DNA of 64,000 nt from Salinisphaera sp. (GTDB lineage Bacteria; Pseudomonadota; Gammaproteobacteria; Nevskiales; Salinisphaeraceae). Location of the stretch: assembly GCF_002729955.1 (NCBI RefSeq), contig NZ_PBYA01000026.1:31623-95622 (forward strand), in the 5' to 3' direction. Shown piece after piece: positions 7,757 through 16,921 of this stretch; within the stretch, counting starts at the first letter, position 1, and every line of letters begins with the position of its first letter. The notes beneath the pieces were generated by a model, which did not search any database, was not told the origin of the DNA, and worked only from the letters and a program-made list of their open reading frames with translations. The position numbers were made by a program, and so were the translations under genes.

Positions 7757-8947
7757 CTAGAGGTAGCGCATCCACGGCTGCGGCGAACGCCGTTTGAGCC
7801 GGCCGAACCAGGCACAGGCCAGGCCCAGCGGCGGCGCCAGCAGCAGGGCGATCAGCCACACATGGCCCATGTTCGCCACGCTGAACAGACTGCCCTGATT
7901 GGACCCGAAGTACGCCAGCGCACCCAGGTTGAGCAGGTGCAGCACGTAGAGATGCAGCAGGTAGAAAAACAGCGGTGCGCCGCCAAAGACGGCCAGCATG
8001 CGGGCCGTGCCGGCGGGCACGCGCTCCAGCGCGGCCAGTAACAGCGTGCCGATGCCCAGGGTGAACAGCACGAAGTCTGCCGAGGGCGGGTATTTGGTCA
8101 GGTTGAAGAACGACATCGCCGTGCGCAGCCCGGTATCGCCGGCCTGCCAGGGTACGGGTTCGCCGTAGCCGTTAAGAAGGCGTAGCACGACGAACGCCGC
8201 CAGTAGTCCGAGACCTGTGGCCCAGAGCAGGCGCGCCCGGGTGATCGGGTCGCGGTCCCTGGCGAACCACGGCCCCACGCTATAGCCCAGCGCGATCACG
8301 CCGATCCAGGGCAGCAGCGGGTAGGAGGTCTGGGCCGCGATGCCCAGCGGCAGATCGATCAGGCCGCGATCGTGCAGGATCGTCCAGAACACATAGCCGA
8401 ACTCGTCGGGGGCGAAGGCGATCGGGTCGAGCAGGTTATGGCCCAGTACGATGACGGCGCCCACGGCGGCGAGCACGCCGCGAGGCAGGTGCACGAGCGC
8501 GGCCAGCGCGATCATGCTCAGGCCGATCGCCCAGATCACCTGCAGATAGAGTTTTTCCGGCGGCAGGGCGAACGTCCACGCAAAGCTGACCAGCGTGAGT
8601 TCCAGCACCACCAGAAACAGCCCGCGCTTGAACAAAAACGCGCTCACCGCTGCGCGGCTGCGCTGGGCGCCGTATAGCCAGGCCGAAAGGCCGGTCAATG
8701 CCACGAACACCGGCGCACACAGATGCGCCGCCAGGCGCGAGAAATAAAGCGCTGGCGTGACCTCGTCGACGTTCATCGGGTCCGACACCTGCGCATGCAA
8801 AAAGAAGAACTCGCGGGCGTGGTCGACCAGCATCAGCAGCATCACGAGCCCGCGCAGGGCGTCGATGGACTGGATCCGTGCCCCTGTCGTGGCTCGGGCC
8901 GGGGTGTCGAACCCTGTGGCGTGGGCGGCGCCAACCGTCTGATTCAT
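7757..8947 (-). CDS. DUF1624/HGSNAT-like membrane protein
   Basis: A 396-residue polytopic protein with about ten membrane segments. The start of the conserved part, RIQSIDALRGLVMLLMLVDHAREFFF, is the signature of the heparan-alpha-glucosaminide acetyltransferase-like/DUF1624 family, where a histidine close to the first membrane segment is thought to be important for acyl transfer. Bacterial members are mostly uncharacterised and may modify envelope sugars. It is monocistronic and shares a bidirectional terminator with leuA. Function is by family only. Confidence 0.8.
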   Translation of the reverse strand: MNQTVGAAHATGFDTPARATTGARIQSIDALRGLVMLLMLVDHAREFFFLHAQVSDPMNVDEVTPALYFSRLAAHLCAPVFVALTGLSAWLYGAQRSRAAVSAFLFKRGLFLVVLELTLVSFAWTFALPPEKLYLQVIWAIGLSMIALAALVHLPRGVLAAVGAVIVLGHNLLDPIAFAPDEFGYVFWTILHDRGLIDLPLGIAAQTSYPLLPWIGVIALGYSVGPWFARDRDPITRARLLWATGLGLLAAFVVLRLLNGYGEPVPWQAGDTGLRTAMSFFNLTKYPPSADFVLFTLGIGTLLLAALERVPAGTARMLAVFGGAPLFFYLLHLYVLHLLNLGALAYFGSNQGSLFSVANMGHVWLIALLLAPPLGLACAWFGRLKRRSPQPWMRYL

Positions 8948-9032
8948 GAGCGCTTCTCGTCGAAAAAGCGCGATGTTATATCATCGCGAGCCGCCGTGCC
9001 CGGTTTGACGCAAGCGACGACGCCGCCCGCGC

Positions 9033-10241
9033 TCAGCGTTCGAGGTTGGTGGCCGTCACCGGTGCCGCATCGTTGCCCCAGCTACCCCGGATATAGGTCA
9101 TAACCGCGGCCAGATCGCGCCCGTCCAGATCGTAGAACGGCGGCATGCCGTGCGGGCGCGGATTGCCCTCGGTCGCGGCAGCAAAACCGCCCTGGCGGAT
9201 CATGTTGGCGGCGTTGATCGGGTTATCCATGGTCACCACCCGGTTGCCGGCCAGCGCCGGCGCGCCTTCGCGGCCCTCGCCATCGTCCCCGTGACAGCCG
9301 GCACAGCGATCGGCATAGATCTTTCGACCCTCGCCCATGGCCTGGCGCCGGCCGTTGTCGCTCATGCGGATCAGGCGCAGCGGCGAATCCACCGAGACCT
9401 CGGGAATCGATTTCAGATAAGTCGCCATGGCTCGGGCGTCGTCGTCGTGCATGTACTGCAGGCTTTCGAAGACGACATCGGCCATCGGCCCCATCATGGC
9501 CGCATGTTCGCGTTTGCCGCTTTGCAAAAAGGCGGCGGCTTCGGCGAGCTCGAAATGCTGCAGGCCGGCCTGGGCCGGGTCGGCCAGCGGCGGCGCATAC
9601 CAGCCGTGAATCATCGCACCCGGGGCGTCTTCGTCATCGTTGCTCGCGCCCAGGCGTGCCCTTGCGCGATGGCAGGCATCGCAATGCCCAAGCCCCTGAA
9701 CCAGTTCGCGGCCGCGGTTCCAGTCGCGGCTCTGTTCTGGGTCGTTTTCGATTTCGCCGGCCTCGAAATACAGCATCTGCCAGACGTTGAGCAGGCTGCG
9801 ATAGCGATAGGGAAAGCCCAGCTCATGCGGACCATGGCGTTGCTCGACCGCCGGCACGCTCTGCAAATAGGCATGGATGGCATCGATGTCGGCACGCGGC
9901 ACATGGGTGTAGTTCGGGTACGGACAGGCCGGATACATCGGCGAGCCGTCGGCGCGTTCGCCGTTGTGCAGGGCGTTGTAGAAATCGTCGGCGCTCCAGT
10001 CGCCGATGCCGGTTTCCTTGTCGGGCGTGATATTGGGGGTGATGAAGGTGCCGTAATCGCTGGCCAGCGCCAGCCCGCCGGCATAGTCGGCGCCGCCCGG
10101 CGCGGTATGACAGCCCGCACAGTTGCCCAGCCGGGCCAGATACTCGCCGCGCTCGACCGTGGCCTGATCGGCCGCGTTCGCCGCGCCGGCTACGAGTGCA
10201 AAGACCAGGGCTGCCTGCACAAAAATACGCTTGCTCAACAC
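9033..10241 (-). CDS. Triheme c-type cytochrome
   Basis: A 402-residue exported cytochrome with three CxxCH haem sites (CAGCH, CDACH, CAGCH), the arrangement of the cytochrome subunits of alcohol/gluconate-type dehydrogenases. The signal peptide is LSKRIFVQAALVFALVAGAANA, with cleavage after ANA. The start is a GTG two bases after the stop of the upstream cytochrome gene, with GGAG eight bases before it, so the two genes are translationally linked. No dehydrogenase flavoprotein or quinoprotein partner is nearby, so its electron donor is unknown. It presumably acts in the periplasm or on the outer face of the inner membrane. Confidence 0.9.
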   Translation of the reverse strand: MLSKRIFVQAALVFALVAGAANAADQATVERGEYLARLGNCAGCHTAPGGADYAGGLALASDYGTFITPNITPDKETGIGDWSADDFYNALHNGERADGSPMYPACPYPNYTHVPRADIDAIHAYLQSVPAVEQRHGPHELGFPYRYRSLLNVWQMLYFEAGEIENDPEQSRDWNRGRELVQGLGHCDACHRARARLGASNDDEDAPGAMIHGWYAPPLADPAQAGLQHFELAEAAAFLQSGKREHAAMMGPMADVVFESLQYMHDDDARAMATYLKSIPEVSVDSPLRLIRMSDNGRRQAMGEGRKIYADRCAGCHGDDGEGREGAPALAGNRVVTMDNPINAANMIRQGGFAAATEGNPRPHGMPPFYDLDGRDLAAVMTYIRGSWGNDAAPVTATNLER

Positions 10242-10243
10242 GA

Positions 10244-10960
10244 TCAGGACTCCGGTGCCGGAACGCTGCCGCATTCCAGCGGCGGATCGACCACGGCGTT
10301 TGCCACCGGCCGGGTATCCTCGGGGATCGGCTGGGCCGCCAGCCAGGCTGCCACGGCCTCCACATCGCGCCCGTTCAGGCGCTGGGTTATCTTCGCCATG
10401 CAATCGGGCGCGGCCGCATGGCGCGTGCCCACCTGCCAGGCGCCGAGCTGGGCCATGATGTACTGGCGCGGCAGTCCGATCAGCCCCGGGGTATTGGGTT
10501 GCACGCCGGTCAGATGCTCGCCGTGGCAGGCCGCACAGGCCGGCACGCCCGCCTGTTCGTCGCCCTCGCGCACCAGCTGCTCGCCGCGCTCGGCCAGCGC
10601 AGGCTGTGGCGCGGCCGCCGGCGCGGGATAGGGCGCATGCTGGTCGGCGAAATAGTCGGCGATCTCGTAGAGATATTCGTGCGAAAGATGCGCCACCATA
10701 TGGTTCATGCTGCGGTTGCGCCGCCGGTAGTCCTGATAGTTCACCAGCTGGTTGTAGAGATAGCCGGCCGGTTTGCCATGAATTCTCGGCACATAGCCGT
10801 CTTCAAGCTCGACACCCTGGGATTCGTGGCAGGCGGTGCAGGCTTCCAGGCGCTCGGCCATGGGGTCATGGTGGGCCGCGTCGTGGGCAACAGCGCTCGT
10901 GGTCAGGCATATCAGCCCGCCGAGCAGGGCGCCGATCAGAAAAAACCTTGTTGCGGGCAC
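10244..10960 (-). CDS. Diheme cytochrome c (c4-like)
   Basis: About 238 residues with a signal peptide (RFFLIGALLGGLICLTTSAVA) and two CxxCH sites (CTACH and CAACH), one in each half, as in cytochrome c4. A GTG start is preferred because AAGGA lies ten bases upstream; an ATG 16 codons earlier, at 11008, is the alternative. The gene lies directly upstream of the triheme cytochrome gene and almost touches it. Together they look like a periplasmic electron-transfer relay to a terminal oxidase, but no oxidase or dehydrogenase is encoded in the window. Confidence 0.87.
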   Translation of the reverse strand: MPATRFFLIGALLGGLICLTTSAVAHDAAHHDPMAERLEACTACHESQGVELEDGYVPRIHGKPAGYLYNQLVNYQDYRRRNRSMNHMVAHLSHEYLYEIADYFADQHAPYPAPAAAPQPALAERGEQLVREGDEQAGVPACAACHGEHLTGVQPNTPGLIGLPRQYIMAQLGAWQVGTRHAAAPDCMAKITQRLNGRDVEAVAAWLAAQPIPEDTRPVANAVVDPPLECGSVPAPES

Positions 10961-11176
10961 GGTTGCGGCATCCTTGGATCGAGAGGGCGGCAGGGTATTC
11001 GGGCCCATTATCGGCCGAGATGCCGTAACGACCAAGTCGTGTCGCGTTAAAGTCCGCCGGTAGCTGCAAGATGCACGCCATACGCAGCGATACGGATAGC
11101 GCGTAATCGGGGTGCCCCTTACGGTTCGTCGGCAAGCGCGCTTCAACAACCCCGCCGCGTGCCGATAGGAGTATGC

Positions 11177-12292
11177 ATGGCCGAAACGCACGAAGATGAA
11201 AAGCAGCCGCGCGAACATGACGTAATGCGCCTGTTCGAACGACCGATCCAGATTCGCTCGTTCATCATGACCGCGATTCTGGTCATCCTGCTGCTCTATA
11301 CGCTGTATTTCGCGCGTTTCATCTTCATACCGGTCGCGCTCGCGCTGATCTTCAACCTGCTGCTCGGCCCGGTGGTTACCCGCATGCAGCGGTTCTATAT
11401 CCCGCGCTGGATCAGTGCCCTGCTGCTCATCGGCAGCTTCGCGGCCATCGTCGCCTACGGCTGCTACATGCTCATGGGCCCGGCGCAATACTGGATCAAG
11501 CACGCGCCCGAGGCGTTCACCTCCTTCGAGGAAAAGACGTCCCAGCTGCAGCAGCAGATCCAGGACATGAACGAAAGCACCGAGGAGATCAAGAAGGCCG
11601 CGACCAAGATGATCGGCAAGGCCGCCAATCAGGGCCAGACCATCAGCATCAACGACGAGACCCTGCGCGACCAGATCGTGACCAACCTGCAGTGGACGGG
11701 CGGCATCCTGTTCATGACCCTGATCATGCTCTACTTCATGCTCTGCGGGCGCGGTTTCGTGTTCCGAAAACTGCTGATCATGACGCGAACAGGGCGAAGT
11801 CGGCGCAATGCGGTACGTATCGTGCGGCATCTGCAGAGTGATATCAGCCGCTATCTGCTCACTGTCACCGCGATCAACATCTTGCTGGGCGCCAGCGTTG
11901 CCCTGGTGCTGTGGCTGATCGGCCTGTCCGATCCCATGCTCTGGGGCGTGCTCGTGGGCGTACTCAATTTCGCCCCCTATGCCGGCGCCGCGATCTCGCT
12001 GGCCGCGATCACGCTGGCCTCATTCGCCACCTTCGATACGCTCGGCCACGTGCTCGCCGCCCCCGCGGCCGTATTCGCGCTCAACGTGCTCGAAGGCAAT
12101 TTCGTCACCCCGGCCATCCACGGCCAGCGTTTCGAGATGAGCCCCTTGATGGTGTTCTTTGCCCTGTTCTTCTGGGGCTGGCTGTGGGGTGTGGCCGGCA
12201 TGCTCATGGCAGTGCCGTTGCTGGTGGTATGCAAGGTCACCTGCGACCACATCGAGGAACTGCGCCCCGTTGGACGCCTGCTCGGGCGCTAG
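11177..12292 (+). CDS. AI-2E/PerM-family transporter
   Basis: A 371-residue inner-membrane protein of the AI-2E exporter/PerM family. It has paired N-terminal membrane segments (about residues 22-80), a hydrophilic coiled region with ETSQLQQQIQDMNESTEEIKK-type heptads, and a C-terminal bundle of about five segments containing the conserved LLVGVLNFAPYAG-like loop. Members export autoinducer-2 or, in halophiles, act as Na+/H+ antiporters, so the substrate is open. TAGGAG sits just before the chosen ATG. The 3' end overlaps the converging merR-like gene by four bases. Confidence 0.88.
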   Translation: MAETHEDEKQPREHDVMRLFERPIQIRSFIMTAILVILLLYTLYFARFIFIPVALALIFNLLLGPVVTRMQRFYIPRWISALLLIGSFAAIVAYGCYMLMGPAQYWIKHAPEAFTSFEEKTSQLQQQIQDMNESTEEIKKAATKMIGKAANQGQTISINDETLRDQIVTNLQWTGGILFMTLIMLYFMLCGRGFVFRKLLIMTRTGRSRRNAVRIVRHLQSDISRYLLTVTAINILLGASVALVLWLIGLSDPMLWGVLVGVLNFAPYAGAAISLAAITLASFATFDTLGHVLAAPAAVFALNVLEGNFVTPAIHGQRFEMSPLMVFFALFFWGWLWGVAGMLMAVPLLVVCKVTCDHIEELRPVGRLLGR

Positions 12293-12645
12293 ACCGCGTT
12301 TTTGACCTGGTCGACCAGTCGCGCGAGGCGTGCACGGCTTTGTTGTAGCGCGTCGAGCTTTTGGTCGAGCGCGCTCAACTCGTTCGCCAGTGTGGCGCGC
12401 ACGCGATCACAGGGGTCGAAATGCGGCGCGTCGTCGACCAGGCACGGCAGCAGTAGCGCGACGCTGTCGAGTTTGAGGCCGGCCTCGTTGAGCTGGCGCA
12501 CGAGCGTTGCCTGCTGCAGATCGGCCTCGCTGTACTGGCGGTAGCCGGCGTCACTGCGCCGGGGCGTGAGCACGCCGCGGCTTTCGTAATAGCGCAGCAT
12601 CCGCTCGCTGATACCGCTGCGCTTGGCGAACTCGCCGATATGCAT
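12289..12645 (-). CDS. MerR-family transcriptional regulator
   Basis: A 118-residue MerR regulator. The N-terminal winged helix-turn-helix (MHIGEFAKRSGISERMLRYYESRGVL, SDAGYRQYSEADL) is complete and is followed by a coiled-coil dimerisation helix. The only cysteines visible (in LLPCLVDD and FDPCDRV) could sense metal or redox but are not a known metal-site pattern. It is divergent from a secreted hydrolase gene with a palindrome between them, which is its likely operator. Confidence 0.88.
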   Translation of the reverse strand: MHIGEFAKRSGISERMLRYYESRGVLTPRRSDAGYRQYSEADLQQATLVRQLNEAGLKLDSVALLLPCLVDDAPHFDPCDRVRATLANELSALDQKLDALQQSRARLARLVDQVKNAV

Positions 12646-12660
12646 GGCATTCGATGGGTA

Positions 12661-12690
12661 TTGACCTTAACAGCACTGTCAGGCCGCAGG
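12661..12690 (+). promoter_or_regulatory. MerR-type promoter/operator
   Basis: A consensus-like -35 TTGACC overlaps the palindrome CCTTAACA-N4-TGTCAGG (12665-12683), one mismatch apart from perfect symmetry. MerR regulators bind such palindromes inside overlong spacers. A -10 about 19-20 bases after the -35 is poor (CAGGAT), which would suit an activator-dependent promoter for the hydrolase gene. Confidence 0.42.
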
Positions 12691-12723
12691 ATCGGTTCGT
12701 CAATCACACGATGGATCGTCGTC

Positions 12724-13446
12724 ATGTCTCGTTCGTTCAAATGCCTGTGCATGCTGTTATTGGGCGCCTTTGCGCCCGTCGTGATAGCGGCGCCCGCCGC
12801 TAGTGACCGAGCGGCAGAGCCGTTGGTTTTCATCATTCACGGCTATGCGGCCACACCGGCCGATCACTGGTTTGGCTGGCTCGAAAACGCGTTGGCCGAT
12901 CGCGGAATCGAAGCCCGTCGCATTGCCTTGCCTGATTCCGCCACCCCTGAGCCCCGGGCCTGGGCCGAACGGCTCGATCAGCTGACCCGCGATATGCAAC
13001 GCCCGGTCTATTTCGTGGCCCATAGTCTGGGTGGGATCGCACTGCTGGCGGCGTTACAGCGGCGTATCGATGCTGACCCGGCAGGCGCGCACTGGGCAGG
13101 CCTGGTGTTGGTATCGGCATTCGCCGAGCCATTGCCGGCACTGCCGCAGCTCGACGCCTTTGTTGCAGCGCCGGTCGATTTCGAAGCGATACACGCCGCT
13201 GTCGACCAGCAGCAGGTGATATCCGCCCGCGACGATCCGATCGTGGCGTTTATGCACAGTATGGCGCTGGCCGAACGGCTGCAGGCCCCTTTTTTGCTGG
13301 AACCGACCGGTGGGCATTTTCTCGGCCGCGACGGCTACACGCGCCTGCCCGTGGTGCTGACTACGGTGTTGAATATGATCGCGTCGCAGGAACGGACGGC
13401 CGATACGCGCGAACCGGCATCAGCGCAGGAACACGAAGTACCCTAG
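12724..13446 (+). CDS. Secreted alpha/beta hydrolase (RBBP9/YdeN-like)
   Basis: A 240-residue protein with a cleavable signal peptide (MSRSFKCLCMLLLGAFAPVVIAAPA) and an RBBP9/YdeN-type serine hydrolase domain. IIHGYAATPADHWFGWLE opens the fold, the nucleophile elbow is AHSLGG, the acid is probably in SARDDPIV, and the histidine is in GGHFLGRDGY. Family members are usually cytoplasmic; export here is uncommon. The ATG directly before SRSFKC gives the signal peptide. It is divergent from a MerR regulator that may control it, and its 3' end overlaps the purine permease gene by 27 bases. Confidence 0.8.
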   Translation: MSRSFKCLCMLLLGAFAPVVIAAPAASDRAAEPLVFIIHGYAATPADHWFGWLENALADRGIEARRIALPDSATPEPRAWAERLDQLTRDMQRPVYFVAHSLGGIALLAALQRRIDADPAGAHWAGLVLVSAFAEPLPALPQLDAFVAAPVDFEAIHAAVDQQQVISARDDPIVAFMHSMALAERLQAPFLLEPTGGHFLGRDGYTRLPVVLTTVLNMIASQERTADTREPASAQEHEVP

Positions 13447-14748
13447 AAAAATCACTGCAAGGGCGAGCATCAGCGGGTGGATCTCGCGGTGGCGGCGGGC
13501 CGCGGCCATGGTGATCGGGTAGACGATGAAGCCAAGCGCGATGCCGGTGGCAATGGAATAGGTCAGCGGCATCAGCAGCACGGTCAGAAACGCCGGCACC
13601 GCCGTTTCGAAGCGATCCCAGGCGATATGGCGTAGCGATGCGGCCATAAGCACGCCGACTACGATCAGCGCCGGTGCGGTTACTGCCTGGGTCACCACCG
13701 CCAGCAGCGGCGAAAAGAACAGCGCCAGCAGGAACAGCACGCCCACGACCACGGCGGTGAAACCGCTGCGCCCACCCGCAGCCACGCCCGAGGCCGATTC
13801 GATATAGGCCGTCGTCGACGAGGTGCCGATGAGCCCGCTCGCGCTGGTGGCAAGCGCATCGGCGAACAGGGCACGGCCGGCACGCGGCAGCTTGTTGTCG
13901 ACGATCAGCCCGGCCTGGCGGGCTACGCCCATGAGGGTGCCGGCCGAATCGAAGAAATCCACGAACAGCATGGTGCCGATGACCACCGCCATCTGCGGCG
14001 TGAACAGGTCGGGCAGGCGGGATATGGCCGCCCCGGCCACCGGGCTGATATCCGGCACCGGGCTGACGATATGGTCGGGCAGGTCGATCAGGCCGGTGAG
14101 CATGCCCACCACGGCCGTAAGCGCCATGCCCAGAAAGATCGCGCTGGTCAGGCGCAGCGTCATCAGAATGACGGTGGCCAGCAAACCGAAGATGGCTAGC
14201 AGCGTCTGCGGGTCGGTCAGCGGGGCCAGGCCCACCAGCAGGGCATCGTCGTTGACGATGATGCCGGCATTGGTCAACCCGATGAAGGCGATGAACAGGC
14301 CGATGCCGGCCGCCACGGCATGCTTGAGTTCGTCGGGGATAGCGTCGATCACCCGTTCGCGCAGCCGTGAGACGGTCAGGGCCATGAAGATCAGACCCGA
14401 GACGAACGTGCCGGCCAGCGCGGTCTGCCATTCGATGCCCATGCCGAGCACCACCGAGAAGGCAAAGAAGGCGTTCAGGCCCATGCCCGGCGCCTGGGCG
14501 ATCGGATAGCGCGCCAGCAGCCCCATCACCAGCGAGCCGAAGGCCGCGGCCACGGCGGTGGCGGTGAATACCGCATCGCGCGGCATGCCCAGGCCCGCGG
14601 CCTCCGGAACCGAGGCCAACGACAACACGGCCGGGTTCACGAACAGGATATAGGCCATCGACAGGAACGTGGTCAGCCCCGCGACGGTTTCCTTGCGCCA
14701 GTTCGTGTCGAGGGCGTCGAAATCGAAATAGCGGGCAATCGCGTTCAC
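13420..14748 (-). CDS. NCS2-family purine permease (AzgA-like)
   Basis: A 442-residue inner-membrane permease with about 12-14 membrane segments, of the AzgA/PbuG branch of NCS2, which imports hypoxanthine, guanine or adenine with protons. Typical stretches are ETVAGLTTFLSMAYILFVNP at the N-terminus, APGMGLNAFFAF, and TLFVDFFDSAGTLMGVA-like sequence in the middle with TSSTTAYIESASGVAAGGRSG. The GTG start has AGGA eight bases upstream; a longer open frame was rejected. No purine riboswitch is apparent upstream. Specificity among purines cannot be read from the sequence. Confidence 0.9.
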   Translation of the reverse strand: MNAIARYFDFDALDTNWRKETVAGLTTFLSMAYILFVNPAVLSLASVPEAAGLGMPRDAVFTATAVAAAFGSLVMGLLARYPIAQAPGMGLNAFFAFSVVLGMGIEWQTALAGTFVSGLIFMALTVSRLRERVIDAIPDELKHAVAAGIGLFIAFIGLTNAGIIVNDDALLVGLAPLTDPQTLLAIFGLLATVILMTLRLTSAIFLGMALTAVVGMLTGLIDLPDHIVSPVPDISPVAGAAISRLPDLFTPQMAVVIGTMLFVDFFDSAGTLMGVARQAGLIVDNKLPRAGRALFADALATSASGLIGTSSTTAYIESASGVAAGGRSGFTAVVVGVLFLLALFFSPLLAVVTQAVTAPALIVVGVLMAASLRHIAWDRFETAVPAFLTVLLMPLTYSIATGIALGFIVYPITMAAARRHREIHPLMLALAVIFLGYFVFLR

Positions 14749-14806
14749 GGCGGATCCTGCGCTGGGGCCTAGGGCCGTTGATATCTTGATAGGGCGCGCA
14801 TGATAC

Positions 14807-14832
14807 AAAAAACATGCCGGCCTGGCCCCGGC
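14807..14832 (-). terminator. Terminator downstream of the CLC gene
   Basis: On the minus strand GCCGG-N7-CCGGC is followed closely by six T. It lies between the stop of the CLC gene and the start of the purine permease gene and would separate their transcripts. Confidence 0.6.
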
Positions 14833-14878
14833 GCTATAACCCAGTGGCGCGCGGACGCCCGGCGCCAGCGATCCCGGC

Positions 14879-16687
14879 TTAGGGCTGCCCGGCTTCGCCG
14901 CGTGGTCGACGCCGCTCCATCTGGCGGGCCAGACGACTGCTGCGGGCCACGTCCGAGAGCGTGAGCACGCCTTCGACCTCGCGCGGGTGATCCATCCGGC
15001 CGTCGGGGGTGATCAATGCCACCTCGCACTTCGCCGCGCGCAGACGGCCGACGATATCGAAGACCATGTCATCGGCCGCGGCGACGATGTAGTCGGTTTC
15101 CATATGTTCGTCGGCCCAGCTGCGAATCCTGGCGCGTCGGGTGAGCCGGTAATGCCGCCGGGTGGAAAAGATCGCCTGAATTTTCTGCTCGGCGTCGAGC
15201 ACGAGCACGTTCGGGGCCTGGCGGCCGAAGCGCTTGAAGCGACGGCGAATTTCCGCAAGCCCGCGGTTGTTGCCCACCCGGATCACGCGCGGGTCGGCGA
15301 ACTCGGACGCCTTCTGCAGCATGAACAGATTGGTTTCCAGCGAGGCCGGGACCGGGTGATTGCGCCGCGAGAGCTTGAAGGTATAGATCGTGTCCGCCAT
15401 CAGGAACTGGCGGACGTAGTAGGCAATCGACACCACGATGATCATGGGAATGATCACGTGATAGTCGCGCGTCATCTCGAAGATGATCACGATCGCGGTC
15501 AGCGCCGCACCCGTGGAGCTGGCCACCACCGCGGCCATGCCCAGCACGGCCATGGTGGCCACATCGAGCTCGAACCAGGGCGTGAGATGCTGCATGGCCA
15601 CCGCAAAGGCGCCGCCCAGCGTCGCACCCAGATAAAGCGCGGGCGAAAACACGCCGCCGGAGGCACCCGAGCCCAGCGTCAGCGAGGTGGCCAGCAGCTT
15701 GCCCACGAATAACAGCAGCAACAGCCAGGGCGAGGTGAGCGCGTTTTCCAGAATATCCTGGATCGTGGCATAGCCTACGCCCTCGACGTAGTACTCGCCG
15801 GTGAGCGACATGAAGGCATACATCATCACGCCCACCAGCCCCATGCCGATGAGGTGGCGCGAATAATTGTTGCCCGGCATGCGTTCGAACAGCCCCTCGA
15901 ACACATAGATGCTGCGCGTGAACACCAGCGCGGCCAGCCCCATGAGGATGCCGAACACCACATACACGCCGAACAGTTCCGGCGAGTTCAAATCGAGCGC
16001 CTGGTTGGCCAGCGCCGGAATATCGAAGGACGGTGTGTTGCCGAACAGCGCCCGGCCCACGAACGAAGCCGCGCCCGTGGCCAGGGCCACCGGGATGAGC
16101 GTACGCCCGGAGGTTTCCGGCAGGATGATTTCGATCGCGAACAGCAGACCGCCCAGCGGGGCGTTGAAGGTGGCCGCAATGCCGGCGGCCGCGCCGGCCG
16201 CGATCAGCGTATTGCGCTGCCATTCCCGTAACAGCGTGACCTGGCCAATACTCGAACCCAGCGCCGAGCCGATCTGGATGATCGGGCCTTCCCGCCCCAC
16301 CGCGCCGCCGGTGGCAATGGAAATGGAAGAGGCGAGCGCCTTCACCCCGGCCACACTCGGGCGGATGACCCCGCCCTTGTAATAGATGGCGTCGATGACT
16401 TCGGGTACGCCGTGGCCCTTGGCCTCGGGGGCGAAGTTCTGCACCAGAAAGGTCACCGCCACCGAGCCCAGCATGGGCACGATGATGATCCAGGCCCCGA
16501 ACGGGCTTGCCGCGGTATGTTCGTTGGCGTCGTAGAGGCGCGACAGCTCGCCGAAGAAGGCAAGGTTGTGGAATACGGCGATCAGGTCGCGGAATATCGA
16601 GGCGCCGTAGCCGGCGGCCACACCCACGCACACGGCCAGCAGGCTGAGTACGAGGCTGGAACGTTCGATAGTGCGCGACCGGGCCAA
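14879..16687 (-). CDS. CLC-family chloride channel/transporter with C-terminal CBS region
   Basis: A 602-residue CLC protein. The family motifs are clear: GHGVPEV (91-97), GREGPIIQIGSALGS with gating Glu133, FNAPLGGLLFAIE (175-186) and SGASGGVFSPALYLGA. In E. coli ClC-ec1 the glutamate that passes protons (Glu203) follows the glutamate of the last-but-one motif; here that position is Ile187, so proton coupling may be lost. After about residue 450 a soluble region containing a CBS-like domain follows. The start is TTG, with AGGGA seven bases before it; no ATG or GTG gives a better N-terminus. A T-run terminator follows. Confidence 0.92.
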   Translation of the reverse strand: MARSRTIERSSLVLSLLAVCVGVAAGYGASIFRDLIAVFHNLAFFGELSRLYDANEHTAASPFGAWIIIVPMLGSVAVTFLVQNFAPEAKGHGVPEVIDAIYYKGGVIRPSVAGVKALASSISIATGGAVGREGPIIQIGSALGSSIGQVTLLREWQRNTLIAAGAAAGIAATFNAPLGGLLFAIEIILPETSGRTLIPVALATGAASFVGRALFGNTPSFDIPALANQALDLNSPELFGVYVVFGILMGLAALVFTRSIYVFEGLFERMPGNNYSRHLIGMGLVGVMMYAFMSLTGEYYVEGVGYATIQDILENALTSPWLLLLLFVGKLLATSLTLGSGASGGVFSPALYLGATLGGAFAVAMQHLTPWFELDVATMAVLGMAAVVASSTGAALTAIVIIFEMTRDYHVIIPMIIVVSIAYYVRQFLMADTIYTFKLSRRNHPVPASLETNLFMLQKASEFADPRVIRVGNNRGLAEIRRRFKRFGRQAPNVLVLDAEQKIQAIFSTRRHYRLTRRARIRSWADEHMETDYIVAAADDMVFDIVGRLRAAKCEVALITPDGRMDHPREVEGVLTLSDVARSSRLARQMERRRPRGEAGQP

Positions 16688-16921
16688 TGCAATCCCTGCT
16701 TTGCTGAGCGTCGAGTCGGCCGCCGCGGCGACGGGTGTCGCGCATGAAGCGGGCGTGGGTGGCCCGCTTCGCTGGGCATGCCGTTTGGCGGCCGTCCTGA
16801 GGTGTGTGGAGTATACAGCAACCGCGGCCTCATCCGAAGCCTCGCACGGCCTGTGTTCGGCATGTGCACGGGCTCGGCGGCGTCCATGGCGGTCGCCGCC
16901 GAGCCTGTTCGTGGCGCTTTT

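Noticed and set aside
14749..14806. A purine riboswitch upstream of the permease gene
   Set aside because: The space is too short, GC-rich and lacks the conserved core of the purine aptamer.
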